Assembly: GCA_017620205.1 (NCBI GenBank)
Contig: JAFZQX010000021.1
Coordinates: 1 to 64,000 of the forward strand
DNA: 64,000 nucleotides
From: Clostridia bacterium
Lineage (GTDB): Bacteria; Bacillota; Clostridia; UMGS1883; UMGS1540
Direction: 5' to 3'
The position numbers were made by a program, and so were the translations under genes. The notes beneath the pieces are model-generated. The model made no database searches. It was not told the origin of the DNA and saw only the letters and a list, made by a program, of their open reading frames with translations. Below are positions 52,244 to 61,842 of the stretch, one piece after another (within the stretch, counting starts at the first letter, position 1; the number at the start of each line of letters is the position of its first letter).

Positions 52244-52782
52244 TTTTTTTCGTTTTCCCAAATATATATTTTCTTGAAAAGCTCAACTTTTTTAACGTAT
52301 TTTTCTGTTTCTGCAAACGGGATTTTTGAAAGTGTTTTACCGTCCGAAGAATACTCGGAATTCTTAAGCCATTTTTCAACATTGCCGTGTCCCGCGTTAT
52401 AAGCGGCTATGGCGTTTTGTTCGTTGCCTCCGCATTTTTCGATAAGATATGAGAGATAATAAGTTCCGAGCCTTATATTATCGTCCGGGTCCAGTATATC
52501 ATAGATATCCATATCAATTTTCTTGGCGCACCAAACTGCCGTTTCGTCCGTCAGCTGCATAAGACCTTTGGCGCCTTTATTCGAACGCGCTTCGCGGTTG
52601 AAATTGCTTTCGGCTTTAATAACCGCGTAAACGAGGTTTTTGTCAACATCGTATTCCGCCGCGTATTTTTCAACGTATCTGTTATAGTTTCTCGGAAAAA
52701 AATATTCAATTGTATATGGAATATATTGTATTAGTACAATTACAATAACAGCTAATATCAAAAATCTAATTAATTTTTTCAT
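52237..52782 (-). CDS. membrane-anchored lytic transglycosylase (SLT family)
   Basis: 181 residues. One N-terminal TM helix (about 5-27) anchors the protein. The SLT domain has the catalytic Glu in VIKAESNFNREARS, then SNKGAKGLMQLTDETA, NIRLGTYYLSYLI and IAAYNAGHGNVEKWL, all in the usual order. It cleaves peptidoglycan strands to anhydromuropeptides. The start overlaps the end of coaE by 17 bp. Last gene of the long minus-strand run from 60455. Confidence 0.92.
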   Translation of the reverse strand: MKKLIRFLILAVIVIVLIQYIPYTIEYFFPRNYNRYVEKYAAEYDVDKNLVYAVIKAESNFNREARSNKGAKGLMQLTDETAVWCAKKIDMDIYDILDPDDNIRLGTYYLSYLIEKCGGNEQNAIAAYNAGHGNVEKWLKNSEYSSDGKTLSKIPFAETEKYVKKVELFKKIYIWENEKKR

Positions 52783-53359
52783 TTATACACCAGTTTTTTA
52801 TTTCATTTTCAAGTTGTTCGGGCGTGCCGTTGTTTTCAAAAACATAATCTGCCCGCGACCTGTAAGTTTCGTCATCGGGTTGGGAAGATATTCTGTTTTC
52901 TGCGTTTTTACGCGAAATGCCGTCGCGGCGCATGATGCGCTCAATACGCGTTTCTTTGCGCGCCGTCACAAGCAAAACTATATCGCATTCCAAAAATTCA
53001 TCGGGCAAAAGCGCGGCATCAAAAACTATTGTGCCTTTTGCATTTTCAGCGCGTCGCCCCAGTTCCTCGCTTATATATTTATGCGTAATTTCGTTTAAAA
53101 TGCGAAGCTTGTTTTTGTCCGCAAACACTTCTTCGCCGAGCTTTTTGCGGTTTATTTCATCGTTTGTCAGTATTTTATCGCCAAAAGCGTCTAATACTTC
53201 ATTAAAAGCCTTTTGTCCTTTTTCCATTATTTCTCTGGAAACCTTGTCCGCGTCAACAACTTCAATGCCGAGTGCGCGGAAAGTTTGTGCAGCCGTGCTT
53301 TTGCCGCTGCCGCTGCCGCCCATAAGCCAGATCGTTTTTTTATTATTTTTTTGCATCAT
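52766..53359 (-). CDS. coaE: dephospho-CoA kinase
   Basis: 197 residues, normal length. Last step of CoA synthesis: phosphorylation of dephospho-CoA at the ribose 3' position with ATP. P-loop GGSGSGKSTA at about 14-23, VVDADKVSREIM with the conserved Asp, the helical lid region, and VLLVTARKETRIERIMRRDGIS with the Arg residues for ATP. Usual start MMQKNNKK; AGGAG lies 7 nt upstream and the start lies inside the end of polA (17-bp overlap), the common polA-coaE order. Confidence 0.95.
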   Translation of the reverse strand: MMQKNNKKTIWLMGGSGSGKSTAAQTFRALGIEVVDADKVSREIMEKGQKAFNEVLDAFGDKILTNDEINRKKLGEEVFADKNKLRILNEITHKYISEELGRRAENAKGTIVFDAALLPDEFLECDIVLLVTARKETRIERIMRRDGISRKNAENRISSQPDDETYRSRADYVFENNGTPEQLENEIKNWCINEKIN

Positions 53360-55844
53360 ACCAGCTCCTGCCGCGTCCTATTTCAACTTCAAGCGGAACA
53401 GACAGGGGGAATGCGTTTTCCATTTCCGCACGAAGTATGTTTTCTGCAATATCAACTTCGTCTTTGTGCGCTTCAACTATAAGTTCATCGTGTACCTGAA
53501 GTAAAAGACGTGATTTCGGCGCCTTTTCTTTAAGTGCGTCTGATACTTTTATCATAGCAAGCTTTATAATATCCGCCGCCGTGCCCTGAATTGGGGCGTT
53601 TAAAGCAACGCGCTCGCCGAACGCGCGCAGCATATGATTTGAGGAAGAAAGCTCGGGTATGTAGCGTCTTCTTTCCGAAAGTGTTGTTACATATCCGTTT
53701 TCTTTCGCAAATTCTACAATTTTCTTCATATATTCTTTTACGCCCGAAAAATAGTCTAAGTATTTTTCAATATAAGCCTTGGCTTCTTTTACGGAAACAG
53801 AAATATCCTGCGCGAGCGAAAAAGCTCCGATACCGTAAACTATACCGAAATTAACCGCTTTTGCGCGTCTGCGCATCTCTTCCGTTACCATAAACTCCGG
53901 AACGCCGAAAACTTCGGAGGCGGTTTTTGTATGAATATCAACGCCGCTGCGGAATGCTTCCTGCATAGCCTTGTCATCGGCCACAGCGGCTAAAACGCGC
54001 AGCTCAATCTGCGAATAGTCCGCGTCAAGCAAGAGGTAATTATCGTCTTGCGCTACGAAAACTCGGCGGAACTCGCGGCCGAGCTCTGTCCTTACCGGTA
54101 TGTTCTGCAAATTAGGCTCTGTAGAGCTTATTCTGCCCGTTGTTGTAACCGTCTGATTAAAGTTTGAATGTATTTTGCCCGTCTCATCATCTATAACGGA
54201 CAAAAGACCGTCCGCATAAGTTGATTTAAGCTTTGATAAGTGTCTGTATTCCAAAATGTTATTAATGATAGGGTGATGGGTTTTGAGTTTTTCCAAAATA
54301 TCCGCGTTTGTCGAATAACCCGTTTTTGTTTTCTTTGCAAACGGGAGCTCAAGCTTTTCAAAAAGAATAACGCCGAGCTGTTTCGGAGAATTAATATTAA
54401 ATTCTTCGCCCGCCTGCGAATAAATCTCCGTTTCGAGTTTTGCTATTGAGTTTTTAAGCTTTTCGGAAAAATCCGCGAGCATATCTTTATCCGCTTTAAA
54501 GCCGATAAGCTGCATTTTTGCAAGAACGTCTATAAGCGGAAGCTCAATTTCATAATAAAGTCTGTCCTGACCGAACTCCGACAGCTTTTCGTTTAAAGCC
54601 GCACGCAGAGAGGGGAGGACGGATATAAAGCCGCCGTTTTCCGGCACTGCATCAAGATAATACTCCGAAAGAGATTTTACGGAAAAATCTGATCTCGCGG
54701 GGTCTAAAATATATGCGGCAATAGCCGTGTCAAACGAAAGATTATTAAGTTTTATTCCGCTTTTTGCGAGCGCAATAATACATTCTTTCGCATTGTTTGC
54801 GGTTTTTGATACTGTTTCGTCTTCAAATATATCTTTCAGCTTTTCAAAAGACGCACGCAAAACTTCGCCGCCCTGCAAAAAGAACGCATCCTCATTTTCA
54901 AGTGCGAAATAAAGCTCTTTGCCTATTTTGGCTTTATCGGGAGCACCGTCTTTTATTTCCGCGTTTATTTCTTTGGCGGTTGATTTAATTTCCAGACGTG
55001 ATAAAAATGATTTGAACTCAAGCTTTTGGAAAAGCGGCGCCAGTTTGTCCGTATAGGGCTTTATAACAAAATCATCAAGCGTTTCGGAAATAGGAACATC
55101 GCACTTTATGGTGCCGAGATAGCGGCTGAGCAATGCGCTGTCATGACCCGTTTCAAGTTTATTATGGAGCGCGCCCGAAATCTCTGAAAGGTTTTCGTAA
55201 ACACCGTCTACCGTTTTATACTTTTGAATAAGAGAAAGCGCCGTTTTTTCGCCTACGCCTTGGACACCCGGGATGTTATCGGAACTGTCGCCCATAAGCC
55301 CTTTTACTTCTATAAGCATAGTCGGAGTAACGCCGTATTTTTCCATGACCTTCGCTTCGTCATAAAGCACGGTTTCCGTTCTGCCCATTGATGATGTTGT
55401 TAAAAGAACGTTAGTGTTTTTTGTAATAAGCTGCAAATCGTCGCGGTCACCGGTGAGTATGCGGCAGATAACGTTTTCCTTTTCGCAAAGCGCCGAAACC
55501 GTTCCGATAAGGTCATCTGCTTCATAGCCTTCAAGCTCAATGTGAGCTATATTCATAGCGTCAAGCACTTCTTTTAATAACGGCATCTGCTCCGCAAGTT
55601 CTTCGGGCATACCCTTTCGCTGTGCTTTATATTCCGCGTATTCTTTGTGACGGAAGGTTTTTGCGCGGACATCAAACGCAACAACGCAGTAGTCCGGCAC
55701 TTCTTCTTCCATAGTTTTCAGGAATATATTTAAAAAGCCGTAAATACCGTTGGTATTCAGGCCTTCTTTTGTGGTAAGCTGTTTTATGGCATAAAACGCC
55801 CTGTTTATTATACTGTTTCCGTCGATAATTAAGAGTTTTTTCAT
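53343..55844 (-). CDS. polA: DNA polymerase I
   Basis: 833 residues. The N-terminal 5'-3' exonuclease (about 1-290) has IDGNSIINRAFYAI and the metal Asp cluster (YEADDLIGT, LTGDRDDLQLI, GLMGDSSDNIPGV). The middle 3'-5' exonuclease-like domain (about 300-470) lacks the DxE motif start and looks degenerate, as in Bacillus and Thermus enzymes. The polymerase has motif A LDADYSQIELRVLA, motif B RRRAKAVNFGIVYG and motif C LLQVHDELIVE. It fills gaps and removes RNA primers. Start ATG overlaps the stop of the upstream gene by four bases. Confidence 0.97.
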   Translation of the reverse strand: MKKLLIIDGNSIINRAFYAIKQLTTKEGLNTNGIYGFLNIFLKTMEEEVPDYCVVAFDVRAKTFRHKEYAEYKAQRKGMPEELAEQMPLLKEVLDAMNIAHIELEGYEADDLIGTVSALCEKENVICRILTGDRDDLQLITKNTNVLLTTSSMGRTETVLYDEAKVMEKYGVTPTMLIEVKGLMGDSSDNIPGVQGVGEKTALSLIQKYKTVDGVYENLSEISGALHNKLETGHDSALLSRYLGTIKCDVPISETLDDFVIKPYTDKLAPLFQKLEFKSFLSRLEIKSTAKEINAEIKDGAPDKAKIGKELYFALENEDAFFLQGGEVLRASFEKLKDIFEDETVSKTANNAKECIIALAKSGIKLNNLSFDTAIAAYILDPARSDFSVKSLSEYYLDAVPENGGFISVLPSLRAALNEKLSEFGQDRLYYEIELPLIDVLAKMQLIGFKADKDMLADFSEKLKNSIAKLETEIYSQAGEEFNINSPKQLGVILFEKLELPFAKKTKTGYSTNADILEKLKTHHPIINNILEYRHLSKLKSTYADGLLSVIDDETGKIHSNFNQTVTTTGRISSTEPNLQNIPVRTELGREFRRVFVAQDDNYLLLDADYSQIELRVLAAVADDKAMQEAFRSGVDIHTKTASEVFGVPEFMVTEEMRRRAKAVNFGIVYGIGAFSLAQDISVSVKEAKAYIEKYLDYFSGVKEYMKKIVEFAKENGYVTTLSERRRYIPELSSSNHMLRAFGERVALNAPIQGTAADIIKLAMIKVSDALKEKAPKSRLLLQVHDELIVEAHKDEVDIAENILRAEMENAFPLSVPLEVEIGRGRSWYDAKK

Positions 55845-56674
55845 TTTGATTCACCTTGAAATGTCAGCGTTTTAACGGTTACCGTAACCTTATTTACGTT
55901 TATGGATGTGCTGAAATCCACCGCTTTGCATATGGCGTCTATAACGCGCAGTGCGACGGGTTTAATAACAAGTCCGTATAAAACGGCAACGTCGATACGT
56001 ATATCGATTCCGCCGTCGGACGGTATTATATGACAGCCCAAAGCTTTTGTTATACCGTCAATCTGTTCGGCTTCATGAAGACAAATCTGAGTTAAAACGG
56101 AGTTTGAAATCTGAAACTCGCCGAGATAGCTGAAAGTGGGGCGTACTACCGTTCTTTCACTCATATCGTCAAAGTTTTTGGGGTCTTGCTTGCCGCGTGT
56201 TATTTTCTTAAGCGCGTCCATCCAGTATCCCGAAAAATCCTTTTTGATTTCAAAGGTGGGGACGGGGATGACGTGTTTTCCCTGACTTTGACGGACTTTT
56301 TTTGCGGTATTGATTTCTTTTGCGGACGCAACATCCTCAATCTCAATAAAATCTTCTATGTTAGGCAAATCGAGTGCCTTCGCTATTTTTTCTACCATCT
56401 CGTGAGATGTGCCGAGTATCATGATGCCGTCGGGATCTTCCGTTTTTATAGCTTCTTTAACGCTCTCCGCAAGCTCCTTGTCAAAAAAGAGCGCACAACG
56501 GACAGACGCCAAGCGCGTGCTTTCTTTTTTAGCGGATTTACCTGCGATAACACGCTTTTGCGAAATCAAAAGACCGTCGTCAATTATATATTTAATACCG
56601 CGCGCGGCGGCAACATCCAAAGCACGGTAGCTTTTGCCGCTGCCGCTTACGCCTACAAATCCCAAAACTTTCAT
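55841..56674 (-). CDS. P-loop ATPase-like domain fused to an Asp23/Gls24 domain
   Basis: 277 residues. The N-terminal half starts KVLGFVGVSGSGKSYRAL, a Walker A P-loop (7-15), followed by YIIDDGLLI and later DGIMILGTSHEMVEKI. This is a small NTPase-like fold of about 165 residues. The C-terminal 110 residues match Asp23/Gls24 alkaline-shock proteins: RPTFSYLGEFQISNSVLTQICLHEAEQIDGI then IDIRIDVAVLYG and VNKVTVTVKTL. Asp23 proteins are usually free-standing and membrane attached. Linking one to an NTPase suggests nucleotide-controlled surface or envelope stress action. Sits between rex and polA with very short spacing. Function unknown. Confidence 0.8.
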   Translation of the reverse strand: MKVLGFVGVSGSGKSYRALDVAAARGIKYIIDDGLLISQKRVIAGKSAKKESTRLASVRCALFFDKELAESVKEAIKTEDPDGIMILGTSHEMVEKIAKALDLPNIEDFIEIEDVASAKEINTAKKVRQSQGKHVIPVPTFEIKKDFSGYWMDALKKITRGKQDPKNFDDMSERTVVRPTFSYLGEFQISNSVLTQICLHEAEQIDGITKALGCHIIPSDGGIDIRIDVAVLYGLVIKPVALRVIDAICKAVDFSTSINVNKVTVTVKTLTFQGESK

Positions 56675-56686
56675 AGATAATCACCA

Positions 56687-57319
56687 TTATTTTCCGCATA
56701 TGGCATGCGAAAGAGTCATTAAACTGTCGCTCAAATGCACGTTTTCAATAGCTACGCCTGCGGGAACAGACAGCTCCTTGTGAGAGAAGTTCCATATGCC
56801 GCGGACGCCGAGGCTGCAAACGCGCTCCGCAACTTCCTGTGCGGCGCTTTTGGGAACGGTTAAAATTGCAATGTCGGGAGCGAGGGTTTTAAATTCCTTT
56901 TCCATCTCGTCGATATGTTTTACTGTGATACCGTTTATTTTACTGCCGATTATAGCTTTATTACTGTCAAATATTCCGACGAGGGTAAAGCCGCGTTTTT
57001 CAAAGCCGTGGTAGTTGGCTATTGCGTGACCAAGATTACCTGCGCCTATTATGACAGTTTTATGTCCCTCGTTAAGACCCAGAATGTCTCCGATTGAGAG
57101 ATAAAGCTGTTCAACATTATATCCGTATCCCTGCTGACCGAAGCCTCCGAAGCAGTTAAAATCCTGCCTTATCTGGGAAGCCGTTACGTTCATTTTTTTT
57201 GCAAGCTCCATTGAGGATATACGTTCTACACCGTCGCTTTTTAAATCCGCGAGATATCTGTAATATCTCGGCAGACGGCGAACGACTACTTTGGAAACCT
57301 TTTTTGAAGGTTGTTTCAT
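56687..57319 (-). CDS. rex: redox-sensing transcriptional repressor Rex
   Basis: 210 residues, normal length. The N-terminal winged helix reads VVRRLPRYYRYLADLKSDGVERISS, followed by VTASQIRQDFNCFGGFGQQGYGYN, the Rex hallmark. The Rossmann domain has VIIGAGNLGHAIANY and senses NADH/NAD. The C-terminal helix for domain swapping follows. Rex represses fermentation and respiration genes at low NADH. It lies 24 bp after isocitrate dehydrogenase, so it is probably transcribed with two NADH-producing genes. No clear Rex operator was seen here. Confidence 0.96.
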   Translation of the reverse strand: MKQPSKKVSKVVVRRLPRYYRYLADLKSDGVERISSMELAKKMNVTASQIRQDFNCFGGFGQQGYGYNVEQLYLSIGDILGLNEGHKTVIIGAGNLGHAIANYHGFEKRGFTLVGIFDSNKAIIGSKINGITVKHIDEMEKEFKTLAPDIAILTVPKSAAQEVAERVCSLGVRGIWNFSHKELSVPAGVAIENVHLSDSLMTLSHAICGK

Positions 57320-57343
57320 TTCGATTTTCCGCCTTTCAAAAAA

Positions 57344-58507
57344 TTAAAGTGTTTTTAAAGTTTCCATAATGTAATCGGAAAACTCTTCGTTTGTAGCGCC
57401 CGTATCGCGGCCTGTGATGGTGAGCTTCTTTTCTTCGTACATACAGATGTCAAGAGCGCGCGATAATTTATCGGCTTCTTTTGAATAACCGATGTGGTTT
57501 AAGAGCATTACGGCTGCGCGGATAATACTTGAAGGATCCGCATACTTGTCTCTGCCTTCCTGAACCATTCTGGGAGCGCTGCCGTGTATAGCTTCAAACA
57601 TAGCATATCTCTTGCCGAAGTTTGCGCTGCCCGCAGTTCCTACGCCGCCCTGAAACTCTGCCGCTTCGTCTGTAATTATATCGCCGTAAAGATTGGGGAG
57701 TACTACAACCTGGAAGCCTGTGCGGCGTTTTTCGTCAACGAGTTTTGCGGTCATAATATCTATATACCAATCGTCAAATTCAATATCGCTGTATTCCTTT
57801 GCAACTTCTTTGCATATATCAAGGAACTTGCCGTCTGTAGTTTTTATAACGTTTGCCTTTGTAACTGCAGTAACTCTTGTTTTGCCGTTTTTCTTTGCGT
57901 ATTCAAAAGCTGCTCTTGCAATTCTTTCAGTGCCTTCTGTTGTTGTTACGCAAAAGTCAATTGCGAGGTCGTCCGTTACATGAACGCCGTCACTGCCTAC
58001 AGCGTAAGAGCCTTCCGTGTTTTCGCGGAAGAATGTCCAGTCGATTCCCTGCTCGGGAACTTTAACGGGACGTACATTTGCGAAAAGGTCAAGCGCTTTG
58101 CGCATAGCAACGTTTGCGCTTTCAATGTTCGGCCACGGATCACCTTTTCTGGGTGTTGTTGTAGGTCCTTTTAAAATAACGTGGCATTTCTTAAGCTCTT
58201 CCAAAACGTCGTCCGGGATGGGCTGCATTTTAGAGACTCTGTTTTCTATTGTAAGACCGTCTATAACTTTAAATTCAACCTTGCCTGCCTTTACTTCGTC
58301 GGCAAGTAAGAATTCAAGAATTCTGTGCGCCTGACGTGTAATTGCGGGGCCGATGCCGTCGCCGCCTACAACGCCTATAATTATTTTATCGAGTTTTGAA
58401 AAATCCAAAAACTCTTTGTCTGCTTTTATTCTGTCGTTTCTTTCAAGCTGCTTTTTTAAAACAGCGGCAAATTTTTCGGTAGCGTTTTTAATTGCTTCTT
58501 CGTACAT
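57344..58507 (-). CDS. isocitrate/isopropylmalate dehydrogenase family, probable NAD-dependent isocitrate dehydrogenase
   Basis: 387 residues from ATG 58507 (AAAGGA 8 nt upstream); in-frame TTG/ATG codons at 58525 and 58516 lie closer to or before that site. Motifs: IGVVGGDGIGPAITRQ at the start of the fold, RKGDPWPNIESANVAMRKALDLFANVRPVK, FFRENTEGSYAVG with the substrate-phosphate Arg and Glu, YIDIMTAKL, VVLPNLYGDIITDEAAEFQGGVG and FEAIHGSAP. Placement directly after aconitase supports isocitrate as substrate, making 2-oxoglutarate for glutamate synthesis. Isopropylmalate dehydrogenase is the alternative, but no leu genes are adjacent. Confidence 0.88.
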   Translation of the reverse strand: MYEEAIKNATEKFAAVLKKQLERNDRIKADKEFLDFSKLDKIIIGVVGGDGIGPAITRQAHRILEFLLADEVKAGKVEFKVIDGLTIENRVSKMQPIPDDVLEELKKCHVILKGPTTTPRKGDPWPNIESANVAMRKALDLFANVRPVKVPEQGIDWTFFRENTEGSYAVGSDGVHVTDDLAIDFCVTTTEGTERIARAAFEYAKKNGKTRVTAVTKANVIKTTDGKFLDICKEVAKEYSDIEFDDWYIDIMTAKLVDEKRRTGFQVVVLPNLYGDIITDEAAEFQGGVGTAGSANFGKRYAMFEAIHGSAPRMVQEGRDKYADPSSIIRAAVMLLNHIGYSKEADKLSRALDICMYEEKKLTITGRDTGATNEEFSDYIMETLKTL

Positions 58508-58526
58508 TTGCTTCATTCCTTTCAAA

Positions 58527-60455
58527 TTAGTTATTCATACTGCGCATATAGTTTATAAGACCGCCCGCGAGTATCATGTCTTTCTGACGGGAGGAAAGCG
58601 TGATAATTGTGTTTATCGTCTTGCCGTTTGTCTTGTTAAGCACTTTGATAAGAGAGCCTGCCTGAATCTGCTCTGCGGGGTTTTCTATAACGAGATTGTC
58701 GCCTTCCGATATATTTTCATAATCGTTTTCGTTTTCAAATGCGAGAGGCAAAATGCCTGAGTTTATAAGGTTTGCCATGTGAATTCTCGCAAAGCTTTTA
58801 GCAATAACCGCGCGGATACCGAGGTATAAGGGAGCGAGAGCCGCATGCTCACGCGATGAGCCCTGACCGTAGTTTGAGCCGCCTACGATTATGCCGCCGC
58901 CGTTTTCCTTTGCGCGCTTCGGAAATTCCGGGTCGCAGGGAGTTAAACAGAAGTCCGCGAGATACGGAATGTTTGAACGGTAGGGAAGAAGCTTTGCGTT
59001 TGAGGGCATAATATGGTCTGTTGTGATATTGTCTTCAACTTTTATAAGCGTTTTGCAGTCGATATCGCCTTCAAGCTTTTTGTTTAATGGGAACTCTTTG
59101 ATGTTGGGACCGCGTACAACTTCTACGTCGTTGCCTTCGGGTGCGGGAGCTAATACCATGTTGTCGTTTACCATAAAGCTGTCGGGCTGTGTAATTTCGA
59201 TTCTGTCTCCAAGCTCCGTGGGATCGGAAAGAACGCCGCAAATAGCTGAATAAGCCGCGGTTTCGGGGCTTACAAGATAAACCTGAGCCGATTTCGTTCC
59301 GCTTCTGCCTTCGAAATTTCTGTTAAATGTACGAAGCGATACAGCGTTCGTGCGCGGAGCCTGTCCCATGCCGATACACGGGCCGCATGCGGATTCAAGT
59401 ATTCTTGCGCCTGCCGCAACCATGTCTGCGAGTGCTCCGTTTTGTGCGAGAGTGTTTAAAACCTGTTTTGAGCCGGGTGCTATTACAAGGCTTACATCGG
59501 GATGAACCGTTTTGCCTTTTAAGATTTTTGCAACCTTCATCATATCCATATAAGATGAGTTTGTGCAGCTGCCAATGGCTACCTGATCTACTTTTATTTT
59601 TCCTATATCAGAAACCTTTTTAACGTTGTCGGGGCTGTGGGGAGTTGCGGCAAGAGGAGTAATAGACGATAAATCGATTTCAATTTCTTCGTCATAAACT
59701 GCGTCTGCGTCGGGAAGAATTTCGGTAAAGTCTTCCTCTCTGCCCTGAGCCTTTAAGAATTCTTTTGTTATGTCATCAGATGGGAAAATAGATGTTGTTG
59801 CGCCGAGTTCCGCGCCCATGTTTGTAATTGTTGCACGTTCGGGAACAGTTAAAGTTTTAACGCCTTCGCCGCCGTATTCAACTATTTTGCCAACGCCGCC
59901 TTTAACTGATAAAACGCGTAAAACTTCAAGAATTATATCTTTTGCCGAAGCAAAGCCCGTGAGCTTGCCGCGAAGGTTTACTTTTAAAACCTTGGGCATC
60001 GGGAGATAGTAAGGACCGCCGCCCATTGCAACAGCAACATCAAGACCGCCCGCGCCGATTGCGAGCATGCCGATACCGCCGCCTGTGGGAGTGTGGCTGT
60101 CGGAGCCGAGCAGCGTCATTCCCGGTACACCGAAGCGTTCAAGCTGAACCTGGTGGCATATACCGTTGCCGGGACGTGAGAAGTAAATGCCGTGCTTTGA
60201 TGTAACTGTCTGTATGTATTTGTGGTCATCTGCGTTTTCAAAGCCCGCCTGGAGCATGTTGTGGTCTATGTAAGCGACCGATTTTTTCGTTTTAACTCTG
60301 TCAATTCCCATTGCTTCGAACTGGAGATATGCCATAGTACCTGTTGAGTCCTGGGTAAGAGTCTGGTCAATTCTTATCGAAATTTCACTTCCGGGCGTCA
60401 TTTCTCCCGAAAGCAAGTGCTTTTCAATAATCTTCTGCGCTAAATTTTTTCCCAT
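58527..60455 (-). CDS. aconitate hydratase
   Basis: 642 residues from ATG 60455 (AGAGGTGA 8 nt upstream; an in-frame start at 60485 is not favoured). It belongs to the shorter, LeuC-like bacterial aconitase group. MGKNLAQKIIEKHLL opens the protein. Substrate motifs include SDSHTPTGGGIGMLAIG. [4Fe-4S] Cys ligands lie in CTNSSYMDM and SACGPCIGMG. The C-terminal swivel domain includes IIVGGSNYGQGSSREHAALAP. It isomerises citrate to isocitrate and feeds the next gene. First gene of the long minus-strand run. Confidence 0.93.
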   Translation of the reverse strand: MGKNLAQKIIEKHLLSGEMTPGSEISIRIDQTLTQDSTGTMAYLQFEAMGIDRVKTKKSVAYIDHNMLQAGFENADDHKYIQTVTSKHGIYFSRPGNGICHQVQLERFGVPGMTLLGSDSHTPTGGGIGMLAIGAGGLDVAVAMGGGPYYLPMPKVLKVNLRGKLTGFASAKDIILEVLRVLSVKGGVGKIVEYGGEGVKTLTVPERATITNMGAELGATTSIFPSDDITKEFLKAQGREEDFTEILPDADAVYDEEIEIDLSSITPLAATPHSPDNVKKVSDIGKIKVDQVAIGSCTNSSYMDMMKVAKILKGKTVHPDVSLVIAPGSKQVLNTLAQNGALADMVAAGARILESACGPCIGMGQAPRTNAVSLRTFNRNFEGRSGTKSAQVYLVSPETAAYSAICGVLSDPTELGDRIEITQPDSFMVNDNMVLAPAPEGNDVEVVRGPNIKEFPLNKKLEGDIDCKTLIKVEDNITTDHIMPSNAKLLPYRSNIPYLADFCLTPCDPEFPKRAKENGGGIIVGGSNYGQGSSREHAALAPLYLGIRAVIAKSFARIHMANLINSGILPLAFENENDYENISEGDNLVIENPAEQIQAGSLIKVLNKTNGKTINTIITLSSRQKDMILAGGLINYMRSMNN

Positions 60456-60564
60456 CTTAATTTCACCTCTATAAATTATTCCCAAATATTATACACAAAT
60501 TTGAGCTTTGTGTCAAGTGAATATAAGGTATAATATATAATATTAAAATAAGTATAAAAAAAAG

Positions 60565-60593
60565 TTGAAATTTAGATAATTATGTTGTATAAT
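60565..60593 (+). promoter_or_regulatory. promoter of the iscS-iscU operon
   Basis: TTGAAA (60565-60570), 17 bp, TATAAT (60588-60593), 63 bp before the ATG at 60656; ribosome site GAAAGGA. Confidence 0.8.
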
Positions 60594-60655
60594 TTTATCT
60601 TGATGATTAATTAATTTGAATCCTTGTACCGGAAACGAAAGGAATGATTATATAA

Positions 60656-61819
60656 ATGATATATTTTGATAACGCGGCAACAACGGGCGTGAGCCCCGAA
60701 GTTCTCGATAAAATGCTGCCGTTTTTTAAAGAACGGTTCGGAAACCCGTCCTCGCAGTTTTACGAAGCGGGCAGAAGCGCTAAAGAAGCTCTTGAAAACG
60801 CGCGCGAAATCATTGCCGGCTGCTTAAACTGCGATATAAACGAAGTTTTTTTCACGGCTTCGGGCAGCGAAGCGGATAACTGGGCTGTAAAAGGTGCGGC
60901 GGAAGCGGGACTTGCCAAAGGCAAGAATAAGATTATTACATCGGCAATTGAGCACCATGCGGTTTTAAATACCTGCAAATATCTTGAAAAACACGGATAC
61001 GAGGTTGTTTATCTGCCTGTTGACGAAAACGGTACTGTTTTACCGCAAACGCTTAAAGATGCCGTTGACGATAAGACATCTATAGTATCAATAATGCTTG
61101 CAAACAATGAAATAGGCACAATAGAGCCTATAGCGGAGCTTGCCGGAATCGCGCACGAAGCCGGCGCGCTGTTTCATACAGACGCCGTTCAGGCGGCGGG
61201 CCATATAGAGACTGACTTTAAAGCGCTCGGCGTAGATCTTTTGAGCATTTCAGGCCATAAGTTTCACGCTCCGAAAGGCGTAGGCGCGCTTATAACAAGA
61301 AAAGGTTTGAGATTACCAAATCTTATTCACGGCGGCGGTCAGGAAAAGGGCAGACGCGCGGGTACGGAAAACGTGCCGTATATAGTGGGCATGGCATACG
61401 CTTTGAAATTCGCGTGTGACAACATGGAAGAAAACACAAAAAAAATAAAAGCCATACGCGACAGGCTTATAAGCGGAATAGAAGAAAAAATACCGTATGT
61501 AAAGCTAAACGGTCACAGGGAGCAAAGACTTCCCGGAAACGTTAATTTCTCATTTAAATATATTGAAGGCGAATCACTCATGCTTTGGCTTGACATGAAT
61601 TCCGTTGCGGTATCAAGCGGTTCTGCGTGCGCTTCGGGCTCGCTTGACCCGTCGCATGTGCTTTTGGCCATCGGCTTGCCGCACGAAATAGCGCACGGCT
61701 CACTGAGACTTAGCATAGGCGACTTAAACACTATGGAGGAAGCGGACAAGCTTCTCGAAATACTGCCTCCGATAGTTGAGAAACTCAGAGCGATGTCACC
61801 GCTTTACGAAAACAAATAA
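60656..61819 (+). CDS. iscS: cysteine desulfurase (NifS/IscS type)
   Basis: 387 residues. PLP enzyme that takes sulfur from cysteine for Fe-S cluster assembly. Opens MIYFDNAATTGVSPEVL. HHA motif in SAIEHHAVLNTCKYLE. The PLP Lys is in SISGHKFHAPKGVG, and the mobile-loop Cys is in VSSGSACASGSLDPSHVL. The group is close to clostridial NifS rather than gamma-proteobacterial IscS. Followed 23 bp later by the scaffold gene. The many Fe-S proteins in this window (QueG-like proteins, radical SAM, aconitase) need such a supply. Confidence 0.95.
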   Translation: MIYFDNAATTGVSPEVLDKMLPFFKERFGNPSSQFYEAGRSAKEALENAREIIAGCLNCDINEVFFTASGSEADNWAVKGAAEAGLAKGKNKIITSAIEHHAVLNTCKYLEKHGYEVVYLPVDENGTVLPQTLKDAVDDKTSIVSIMLANNEIGTIEPIAELAGIAHEAGALFHTDAVQAAGHIETDFKALGVDLLSISGHKFHAPKGVGALITRKGLRLPNLIHGGGQEKGRRAGTENVPYIVGMAYALKFACDNMEENTKKIKAIRDRLISGIEEKIPYVKLNGHREQRLPGNVNFSFKYIEGESLMLWLDMNSVAVSSGSACASGSLDPSHVLLAIGLPHEIAHGSLRLSIGDLNTMEEADKLLEILPPIVEKLRAMSPLYENK

Positions 61820-61842
61820 GTTTTCCCGAAAGGAGATTTAAT

